From NCBI GenBank assembly GCA_030490835.1, contig CM059975.1, positions 4,739,579 to 4,803,578 of the forward strand: 64,000 nucleotides of DNA. The letters run 5' to 3'. The position numbers and the translations under genes were made by a program. The notes under the pieces were generated by a model. It searched no databases, had not been told where the DNA came from, and worked only from the letters and a program-made list of their open reading frames with translations. This document shows, piece by piece, positions 35,801 through 47,800 of this stretch. Within the stretch, counting starts at the first letter, position 1; every line of letters begins with the position of its first letter. The DNA is from Annona cherimola. Lineage: Eukaryota; Streptophyta; Magnoliopsida; Magnoliales; Annonaceae.

Positions 35801-38800
35801 TTTGTCTATTACGTTTATTTTCCATTCCACCCTTTGAAAGCACATAACAGGTGATGATTACATGGATTGAGCTGATTGTTTATATGTTAGACCATTATAT
35901 AATGAATCAGTTACTTTTTGCCTAGATGATCTTGGATAATGTACAAGTATGCCTTCCATTTAACTGCTAGAAAGCTACTGCAAAGCAAAGTTGATCCGTT
36001 TGGTGGACTTGGAAGGTGACATTACCCATAACATCTAACATTCGAGGAGATATGCTCTCTTCATTATATTCCTATTTAAATGGGAAATGATATGTTGGAC
36101 ATCTCTGAGCATAAAAAGAATTCACTTTCTTTGAGAGGGGATTAGTGGAACAGAAGTTTTAGCTAGCTTCCTTTGGCTGACCTAAAGCTTTCTAGTATTA
36201 TTTTTAAGAGATGAGTAACATCAGTGTGTTCTAAAACCTTGATTATGTGCCTGTGGGTATTGTTTTCTGTATTTCTTACAGGGATGATACTGGACTCCTG
36301 CTTTGTGTTTGTCATTTTTATCTATTGCTCCTCGCATAAAAAAAAGAAAGCAATGTGAAGTATTTCATGAAATCAGTTCCATTGAAATTTTTTACAGAAA
36401 TCCTCAATGTGCACTCAGGGCCCTGCCATGCTGTTTTTAATTGGATCTATTAAACTATCATGCTTATCTATGTATTTAAAGGGCTGTAGCAAGCTATATG
36501 CAACTGGTTACTTTTTTAATTTTAGAAGTCTTAAATAACTCATTGTTATGTATTTATTCAAGATTCTAACAGAAATTTTAATTGAAAAACTTGTGTATTC
36601 CGCAAAACTAAAAATCATCCAACAATGATCATAGAACTGTTAAAATTTCGCAATGCATGTTTTACTCAAATGACATGACTGTCAAAATTTAGAAATGAAC
36701 ATATAACATAGGACAAAATTTATTATATGTGATTTTTGGAATTATGAATAAATATATAGAGATGAATATTATAAGTGGTTTGATTAAGATTGGAATAAAA
36801 AGGCAACTGGTTTCATATGTGCACAACCACATTTAAATATGATCCAAAGAATTTTGTTGATTAGAAAGTCATGTAGTTTGATAGCTAAGAAAATGAAAAT
36901 CTTAAGATCCGCATGATTAACATTTTAACATCTCACCTAAGTTTCTGATGGAGATGATTTTTGAGTGCATCATCAAACATCTGGAGACAGGCATGATGGT
37001 TGCCCTCGTTGCAGGTAAAACTGAGCTGAAATGGAGCAGATTAATAAAAACTTGCAACTGGGTTCATGAAAACATATCCTATAGCATATGAAGTTCTGTT
37101 CTAATTTATTTTAGTTTCTTGCTTATGATGTCTGCTTATGTTTTAAGTATTGGTAACCTGATATAGTTTTTCAGGAGTGAATCTCTCTCATTACGAACAG
37201 AGCGTGATAAACTAGTGATGGAAGCAGATTTTGCTAGAGAGAAACTGGATAGTTTCAAGAAGGAATATGAGCATCAGGTATATTTTGCATTGCAGATTTT
37301 TGTTGTTCTTCTTAATCATTTCTAATGCACCATGGATTACATGTCAGAAAAATGAAACCAATGGAGTTCTTGCTAGAAATGTGGAGTTCTCACAATTGAT
37401 AGTTGACTATCAACGAAGGCTCCGTGAAAGTGCTGATTCTGTGAATGCTTCTGATGAGCTTGTTCGCAAATTGTCAATGGAGGTAGAGGTTTCTGGTTTT
37501 CATCTGTTCATTTAACTTTAAGTTGTACTTATGTTATCTTGTCATCGACAGGTCTCTGTTTTGAAGAATGAAAGGGACATCCTGGTAAATTCTGAGAAAA
37601 GAGCATCCAATGAAGTTCGTAGTTTGACAGAGAGAGTGCATCGTTTACAGGTGCAGTACTTGATGGTTTATGGAGAAGGATCTTCACTTTGTTCCTTCAT
37701 TTTCTCATGTGCTTGTTTTTGAATCTTCGATATGCATTTTAGGCAACTTTAGACACCATTCAAAGTGCTGAAGAGGTTCGTGAGGTATGCTAATTTTTTC
37801 AAATAGAATTTTGTGGTATCCTAATTTTAGTTTCCTATCTTGCATTTTAGTGATTCTTGAAAACCATTGGTGTATTTGAATTTATTCGTTTTTTTTTCAT
37901 TGGGCTTGAAGGATGCAAGGGCTATGGAAAGAAGAAAACAGGAAGAGTACTTGAGGAAAATTGAAGTATGCTACGTTTTTTGTTCTAGTCTTGGGCATGT
38001 TACTGTTTTGACTGCCTGTATGCTAGTTTGGTGTGGGTAAAGTTATTGAGATGCTTGCTAACCTCTTCTTTTTATTTGTGGCACAATGATGATTTGATTG
38101 TACTAGAGGGAATGGGCTGAGGCTAAGAAAGCACTTCAAGAGGAACGGGATCGGGTTCGCACTCTTACCATTGGTAAGGAAGAAACATTAAAGGATGCAA
38201 TGAGGCAAGTAGAAGGATTGGGAAAAGAATTAGCAGAAGCTTTGCGTGCTGTTGCTGCTGCAGAAGCAAAGGCTTTCAAAGCTGAGGTCTTACTTTATAT
38301 TTACTGAAATGGTAAAATGCTATTGATGTTTCTGTGCATAGTAATTGACATGCTGAGACTGTCATTTCATTCAGGCTCATTCTTCAGACTTGGAGGCAAA
38401 ACTTAAATGCTCTGTCAAAATGGTATACGCTTCTATCTTCTTTTACCTATACCATTTTCATGGTTTGACCCTAATTGCCAAGAATGGTGCAACAAAATCC
38501 ATGCAGCCGACCCCACCTAGGTGGGAAATGGCTTATGATGATGATGATGATGATTGTTATGGTTTGACTGCCACTTAGATTTTCTCTCCTTTGAAAGGTT
38601 CCAAAATTGTTTCTCCTTCTCTTGTAATCTCTGATTTGGAGAGGTGGTTGATATTATCTCCAATATATATATTGTTTACGGTTTATTGATAATATCACAA
38701 ATGTCATTTTTTAAAATAAATTGCAAAATTTTTTTTCCTCTAGGAACCTTTGATCCTTTCTTCTATCATCATTGTTAATAATGTTAGAGACATTGTTGAT

Positions 38801-41800
38801 ATTGCCTCTATGGGATATTTTTTAAATGCACCCGGGTGCATTTAGCTTCAGCACTCTCGAGTGTATTTATATTTAATACTTTTTTTTAAAATTTTTTGTG
38901 AAACTTTTTTCATAAAAATGTTAATCTAAGTTTATTTAACATGTGTATCAATTTTTACCATTTTTTGAGATTTTTAGATTAAATGTTAAATAAACTTAGA
39001 TTAACAATTTAATGAAAAAAGTTTCACAAAAAAAAGGTATTTGCACCCAGTTGCGCTGAAGTTAAGTTCACTCGAGTGCACCTTATTGGAACTCTACCTC
39101 TAATTTATCTATAGTTTACGATTTGTTGATAATGACACAAATATCATTGTTTTAAAATAAATTGAAACAATTGTTTCATCTGGGCACCTTTGACCATTTC
39201 TTTCATCATTGTCAACAATATTGGAGACATTTTATATTATATCTAATTTATCCATATTGTTTAAAATTTATTGATGATAACATGAATCTCATTGTTTTAA
39301 AGTAAATTGAAAATATATCTTTAGGGTACTTTTTGATTATTTCTTCCCCATTTATTCTCAAAACAATTCCATACTCCTGCCAAATCATTACGTGCTTGTA
39401 TTTGTTTAGCAAATATTGCTTATATCTGTTTATAACAAATGTATTTGCATTGATTATTAAGTGTTAGCATTAAAGTAATGGCTCTTGCTCAAATTACCTA
39501 TATATAATATTTATTGGGCTTCGCTTCTATGTAATCTTCTTTATTTTTAATATCTAGATTGTTGATGGAAAATCCATTCAATCTATCGTATTTATAATAA
39601 TTTGTATTATCATGGAAATCTTTTCATTTGTTTAGTATTACTATATACGGGTCTCATCTATAAGTGTGTAAAACTAATATAATAAAATGATTTAATACTA
39701 TCAATTTTGAAATAGTATTTTCAAATTCTAAGCCATCTTCATTTATATGAATTAATGATTCTATAAAATATTATTACGTTTTAATATGTATGTGAATAGA
39801 TCTAATCATTTTTCCTAATTTACATACAAATATATCTATTTTTAAGCAAATATGGCCCATGCACATACTTGATTTGGATGAAACTTGGTCGTTTGACTAA
39901 ACAAATAATGTTAAATATAATGAACAGATTGAATTTTGCATCGATTATTGACATCTTAAAAATTGTGGGGGTTATATGAAACCGCTTTGATGTAACTGAT
40001 TACATGATGCAAAGCCCATATTTATTTGCCATGGAATTTATTAAAGTTCTGAATTTTCATTTTTTCAATTAAAAATGTTGTCTTGAATAAAATTAATAGT
40101 AATTTTTTGGAAAATTCCCAAATATACCCACAAATATAATTTGTGGATTTCAGTAATTCCTACTATGCTCACAAATTTTATCCAAAATTCCTCTTATACC
40201 TATGCTGTTAAGAGCAACACCAACGTCTATTACTTACATGCTGGAATGACCAATTTACCCATTCTAATTTATGGCTGAATTGTTTCAAGCCTTGTTCATC
40301 TTTCCCTGTGAAGCTGGCAGTGGCCTGTTGATTGCTTCATCTCTCTCCTATGGAAGTTGACATCGTTGAGTAGTTCGCCTTGGCATTCTTTTTGACTGCT
40401 GGTTGTGACCAGATTGTGATGGTAAGCTTCATTTTGTTGGTTGGCATTGACATGTGGCATTGGTGGTGTGGGTAGTAGTAGGTGGGTGTGCATGGCTGTG
40501 ACGTCCGTAGCTGCTGTGAATACACTTGGATGAAGAAGTTGTCGGATATCAAGGATGGCTGGATTTGGAGGTGACGAACAGGATGATTTTAATGGAGGTT
40601 TGAAGCTCCGATTTATTGGCTGCTGCCATTGTCTTCCCCAAACCACGGCAGCAAGACTACAAAATGGAACCAATGTGTCAGTGCCAAATTCGACCCACAC
40701 CTTGTCGAAATCTTGCCATCTGAATCCCGCGCTGTTGCTAATTTGAATTTGTCTTTTCTTCTGGCAAACCTCCAGAAAGTGCAGGCCAATCTCCATCTGC
40801 AGCACTTGAACCCATTAAACTGCCCATCTAGCAGCCGCTGACGAGCAAGAACCTAATACATTATTGATGTCCATCAAAATTAGTAAAAAAACCATGATAG
40901 ATCCTCTGTGAAGCTCGAAAGGCGCCATCTTGCTGTTGTCATGTTTTCCATGATCTACTGACTTTACAACTGTAGCCAACCCATTAGGAGGGGGGATGAC
41001 AAAGATGGGGCAGGGAGAAGAAGAGAAAATGAAGAGATTCAACAGGAAAGTGCAGCGAGATTGGTAGGAGTGTTGTTTTGGTGGCACTGTCATGGTGGTT
41101 GGCTCTGATTATCGTCCAATTGCTGTGCACACAAGATTGCAAGTGTTGACAGCAATGGAGCTCGTTTTGAGGAAGAACATGCCTTGGATTATGACACTTC
41201 AGGAGGAAACTGGAATTGGGGCTCATGTGGACTCGTATAACAGGGTGATGCTCTGTTGGTGATGGATGTTTGCTGCAGATCTGCATTTTTGGCATCAGAG
41301 ATGATGAGGATTACCAGGATTGTAGACGGAGGAGTGGTGAGGGATAATTTGGAATTTAGAAAATGTTAAAGCTTAAAAAATTGAAATTGTAAATCTAACT
41401 GATGGATATTCATGGCATGGAGGATTTTTGAGATAAATTTGACGAGGAATTAATGTGAAAATTCACAGGTATATTTGTGAATTTCCCTAATTTTTTGGAC
41501 TGCTGGCATATTCCTAATTACCGATAAAGAAAAATTGGTCAGGAGAAGTGTAATGTGTTTGTTCGTCCCTGTGGAGCTGTGTGGACTACGTTACGTTTGT
41601 TAACATACAATGTGGATGTTCAATTGACTATGATGTTTTGTTCTGAAAGTACATGACACCTGAAAGGCATTTTTCAATATCTTGCAAGATGTCAAGAAGA
41701 TAAGGCTCTGTAGGAACCTTTCCCTATCAGAAAGGCGGTTATTTAATCTCAACAGAGTTCATTAGCTTGCCATCTGCCTTCTTCCCTGTGGGGAGTAGGT

Positions 41801-44800
41801 CTCTAGGCCCAAGAAGCTATATCCCAAGTGCACCTAACCTCCGTGTTACCTTAGTTTTCCGGTCTCAGTGATCTTTTGGAATGTGATAGTCCTTTGATAT
41901 ATGTCGAGATTCAAGTGGAGAATGTTGGGCCCACTCATGAATATTGAAAGGGTAGTGAGTATTAAATGATGCTCAAATTAGATCGATCCATTATCCATTG
42001 GCATTGTTGAAGTTGTATGCCTTCAAAAGTGTTTACAATTGTGAGGCTTACTTTAATGATTAAGTCAGCCTATTTTTGCGCTGCCAATCTAGGTCAACAC
42101 AAAGGATGGTTCCAGTGGATGTTGCCAGAGCATCATTTTGACCTGATGCCTCTTGAGCAATATAATGTTCTGGAGTGGCATGCTTGCAAATTAGGATTTC
42201 TCCTTTTGATATTTTTTACAACAAAGCAGAGCTGCTGTTACAGAATATCCTGTTAGATTACACCTGTCAATTTTGTTGGTTATATCTGAATCCAAGAAAG
42301 CAAATATAGCTTTTTGAACAATGCACGAGCCACTGTCATTTGAAATAAATCTGTAATTGGCCAATCACATGTTCAGCTGGAATGGTTCTCTGTGCAAAAA
42401 GCTGGAGTAGTTAGTTATATTTTACAAATAAATCGGTAGTGGATGTAATAAAAAAAATGTCTGTCAGTTGAAATCCTTTTCCATTTTACCTTGTTGGAAA
42501 TCTACCGGTGTGGGGTTTGACTCCTGTTTATGGCTGTTAAATTTTGAGGTGGTAGCATATTGTTGACGGCTCAGTCACTCCCAAAGGCACTATTTTGGTA
42601 GTCTTATTATTTTGCCATGTTACCATGTTGGGAATCTAGCGGTGTGGGGTTTGATTCCTGCTTAGCTGTTATGTTTTGTGGTGTTGATGGCTCAGTCACT
42701 CCCAAAGGTACCATTTTAGTAGTACTATTATTTTCATTGAAATTTGCAATTGGTTTGTTTGTTTCTTACCCCTCTTCCTCTGCTATGTTGTTCTTCAATG
42801 GCCCTTGGTGAATAATGTAGTTGTAAATGGGTTAGTTGACCTACCCTTAAACCTTATTCAGGCAGTTCCTTGTCCAAGTTCAACCCATGTATTTTACTTG
42901 GTAAAGGTCAACCCTAAACCTAATTTTGGAAAATGGTTCAAACTCTGGTTGGTTTCAGGTTGGCAATACAGGCTGGAGATGTGGGGAAAATTTAAAAGAT
43001 TTGATATCTTCAACTCCAATCACAAATTCAAGTTACTTCCACATTAAATTTAGAAGTTGACTGCTAAAAATTTGACTAGTAAATTAAATTAAAGCATTGT
43101 CAGTATTAGTTCTTGTAGTTGGAATTGGAAATAGGATTTTGGGTTTAGTAGTATAAGTAGGTCTGGTTGGGTCACTCTGGACTGGGGCATGGTTGACCTA
43201 CCTCAACTCCATCTTCAGATTTGGATTAGGGACTTCTGACCTGCCTTGGTCTTGGGTCAGCCAACTTGCCCACCCAACTGGGTCAAAAACAGGTTGGGCA
43301 GGGTGTGTGACAAGTCAACTTGACCCCCATTTATGCACCCTTACTTAAGAATGATCTGCTTCCTCTGCATCTTGCATCTCTTGCTTTGCTATATTGCTCT
43401 TCAATGGTCTTTAATAGTTGGTTAAGAATGATCTGCTTTTCTACTTTATATCTTTTTATTGTCTGCCCTTACAGTCTTCACTTTATTCTCTTTTTTTCTT
43501 CTTCCAAAATTTATTTGTTAGGTTGCCAGTGAAGACGATGGATCTAGTCATCCTGTCGGCCTTGGTGATGAGGTTGTTTACGTTTATCACTTTTGGTTTG
43601 TTTTGTTTCACTTTTGTTGAAAAAACTAGGCAGTTGGCTCAGGCTGCAATGAATTCAAGACTTGAATTAGCCATATGATGATTGTGTTGTCCGATATTCT
43701 ATTGTAATGGTTAAAAGTTTATTAAAATCATTGTAATCAGGATTGTTGTTTAACCCTGTACCAACTAATCCGGGTCACTATACATACTTATCTGACATTT
43801 TAACTCCTATCAGTGGCATGGCTCTCCTTGTTTATTTTAATTCTCAGTGTTTATAATGTAGATCTAACCTATGTAGATGATGGGGATAATTCTTTTTAAT
43901 TACAAACGATTTTTAAAAACTACATTTTGGTGAAAGAATATGTTCATGTCATTATTATAGGATATTTGGGGTCTCATGCAAACAAGGGTGTCGGAGAATG
44001 TGGGTTGAGTAATGGTGTACTTAATCATTCATAATAATTAATGAAATAATACAATAAATTTTGATAATTAATAAACAGTTATATGCTTATCACATTTGGA
44101 TGATTTATATGCATTTATCTATCTAATCTTGTGGAAGATGAATTCCAGAATTGCAACTGCCTTTAAATCAGTCAATTTTAGATTTGAAGTTAATCACAAA
44201 ATTTGTATGCAAGTTCTTATATCAGTCAATTTTAAGATTTTCGACAGAAGTGATTTTGTGCATTTTGATTATCTCTAAGTTGGGTATTATTTAAGGATAC
44301 AGTTATTTAGTTTTGATTCTGTCCAAGTAGGCCATAAATTTTATCAAAGTTAATTGTGTTTTCACTAACAAAATTCATTTCAGTTGATTTGAACATGATA
44401 AATTGTTAAACTAATTTGTTATTTATATTGTTGTACTTTTTTATTTAATTCATTGAATACAAGTTTTGTTCATTTAATGGCTCGTTCACTGCATTGTAGA
44501 AGGTAAAAGAAGATACGGATAAACTGAAAGAGGAGCAGAAGCCAACAAGGAGCATATGCTGCAGGTTCCCCTTTTCCTACTTGGACATTGTTATCTGTTG
44601 CTGTTGATATTTGAAACAACATTAGTCAGAAAAATAACTGATTCCCCCACCTCCCAAAACAGTATAAGGAAATGCACGAGTGAATGAAGTTGCGTTGAAG
44701 CAGATTGAATCTGCTCACGAAAGGTTCAAGGCTGAGGTAGATATGTGTACCTATCAAATTTGCTGCCATTATTTGACTAAAACTTTATTTCAGTTTGAGT

Positions 44801-47800
44801 AACATGCACAGATATGGTTGTTTAATTGGGTGGTTCATAAATGCTGTTTTGTACAGGCTGCTAAATTAAAGAAGTCACTGGAAGATGAAATTCTCTTTCT
44901 CAAGGGAAGACTTTCTGAACTTGAAAATGAACTTCTGTTGAAGTCCACAGAAGCTGCATCAGCAGTTTCAGGAAAAGAAGAAGCATTATGTTCTGCATTT
45001 GCTGAAATTGATCGTCTAAAGGAAGAGACTGCGATTAAAACGTGAGTATTATTTGATGATATGCTGTTAGCTCCCTTGTTGTAATTATGCCTTTTACATG
45101 ATGAGAGGTGTTTCCTGAATAAAATTATTCTTGCTGCAGGTCTCAGATTGTAGCCATGGAAATTCAGATATCTTCTTTAAAGGAAGATCTGGAAAAGGAG
45201 CACCAACGGTGGCGTGATAGTCAGGAAAATTATGAACGCCAGGTCTTGTTTTTTAAATAGAGATTTGAAGTTGTTAAATTTTCACGTCATTCATCATTTT
45301 TATCAATAAAATTTTTTCCATGGTTTTCGGAACATTTTGCTTACAATAAAGTTTGTGTAGGATGAATTAGTAAATTAATGTATTGAAATGTTATGCCAAA
45401 AAAGAAAAAAGAAAAAAAGAATGGATCTTAAAACATTATAAGCCTGTTTATCTTCTGGTGCCAAAAATCATTTCCATGGAAACAATCAACAGTTTGGAAA
45501 ATTCTTCAGGGGGGCCGAGTATGGCTCATGGTCCATGACTTGGGGGTCTGAATCCCACTCTAGGGAGAACTTACCTCAGATGTAAGGTTTATGAAATTTT
45601 CGCTGGCACCAACTCACAAGTGACATCTAGAAATTTTGTGGATATGTAGATAATTTTGTTCAAAAGTTGTAAAAATAAAAAATCATTTGAATTTTTTTCC
45701 CTCTTTCTAATTTTCAATTTTCATCACCAAAACCATGAGAGAAGCTCATTGCCTATATAGACCATTTAGAAGTTTTTGAAAGCCTGAGGATTATTTCACA
45801 TGGAATGTCCTAGTGTAGCAATTTACGAGCTTGCTTAGTTCTCTCCAGTTAATTTAAGTCAATTGTGAGATTTAGAATTGTGAAAGTCGGGGCTGGAGAT
45901 TCTGTTGTGGAAACAAGTTGTAAAGAACCATGAAAACCTTTTTCAAGTAAATTTGCTCACAAACACACACCGCATTTGAATGACTCCTGCCTAGAAAGAG
46001 AGGTTGGTTGAATTTTCTGGTGGTGTCATCTCATATACCAATAATACTGTTTTATTTGTGTATGCATGCACCGCACATTTAAAACATCTGTCTAGAAAGA
46101 TAGGTTTGTGAGTGCCACCACTGCACACACCAGCGATACTGTATCATTTGCGTATGCATGTATGCATATACTTATTAATTGAAGGAGACACAGATAGCTT
46201 TAATGTCATTGTAACCTTTTATGAAGGACTTGGAATTTGGGCTAGTATTGCATTTTTAGTCTGAGGATGAATTATTATTATTTCTTCTATCGGCTACAAA
46301 AAGTGTGTTGTTGATCCTAACTATCACATATTACAGGTTATTCTCCAATCTGAGACAATCCAGGAGCTGACAAAAACTTCCCAGGCCTTAGCCTTACTTC
46401 AGGATGAAACTTCTGAGTTGCGCAAATTGGTTGGTGCTCAAAAGAGCCAATATGTAATTACCTCCTCTGCCTAATGCATTTTCTGTTAAATCTATTTTTG
46501 TCTATAATAGTTATAGGCTATTTATCATCATGCTCTTAACTATAAGTTTGACAGACAAATCTGGGCTCTGCCATTCCTTATTGAATTTTCATGTTCCAAA
46601 TTCAGGCAAATGAAATTAAGCTTAACTTTATTTTAAGATAAGTGAAAACAAGATGGAAAAATTTTAAAAAGGCTGCAGGAAAAGGAAAAAATTAGCAAAA
46701 TACACTTTTGAGTGACAGATGAACATGCTTTTGTTTCTTGCCTCTTTGCCTTTGCACTCGCTAGAAAAAAAAAAAAAAACTTTTCATGCAAATTAACACC
46801 TTGACTGCTTTATCTTCCTATATCTCATAGCAAAAACATTTTATAGAGCTTTGGTTTGTCTAATGCATGCAATAGTTTTCTGAATCATGAATGATTTGGT
46901 AACTTCTGATATGTTGTGGTCTTGATGAAAATCATGATGCTGTGCACCTGTGTATTTATTAGATGTGATAGTTACTTTGTATATCAGAATGATATTGGTA
47001 TTTTCAATATGACACAAAGTTTGAGAAGTATTGATACCTTGGCTTTGCTTTTTTTCTTGGTGCTCCCATCTACTATTGTTATATATCAATATTGTGAAGA
47101 GTGCTGCTTTGAGGAAGTTATATTCCTTGCTGATGCTCATAAATGTTGATACTACTAACTATTCCTTAAATGGGATTAGTCATCTGCAGCCATAACAGGA
47201 ATCTTAATTATTTATTTCTGGGCATAGGCTGATATGTGTTTTTTGGCTCAGATTGTTTTAGCTTCCAGGAGGTTTGATGTTCCCCTCCCCCCCCCCCCCC
47301 CCCCCCCCCCCCCCAACAATGAAGAATCATTTTCTTTTTTCTTGTTTGTTCTTTTTGTGAATCAGCAGGTGGCAGAGAAGTAAGATAAATTAAATATTTA
47401 TGGGTTTTTTTTTATTGATTTGATGGTTTTATGACACTAGTTAGTCACAGTTGGAGGATGGTTTCCTGAGTCTCCATGATTACTAGTAAATGTTGTCCTT
47501 TTGAATTTTTGTTCTTCTTCACTGCGAAGAGATTATGAGGGATAATTAGAGTGTTTTATTTTATTCTTAATGCTAAAAACCAAGATTTAACATGAATTTA
47601 GGGAATTGATATTCTAACTTCCATTGCCAAGTAGAAAAGATAACTTTAGTGGCCAACTATTCAGCTGTAACAACTTTTCTCCATGCACTAGCGGAAGCTT
47701 AGCAATTATGGATACTTCATCATTATCATCATAAGCCATTTCCCACCTAGGTGGGGTCGGCTGCATGGATTCTGTTACGCCATTCTTGGCGATTTAAGAC

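Noticed and set aside
40296..40805. 169-codon minus-strand frame as a gene
   Set aside because: No recognised domain, inside a MULE-like element, and the overlapping frames on both strands are of similar quality.
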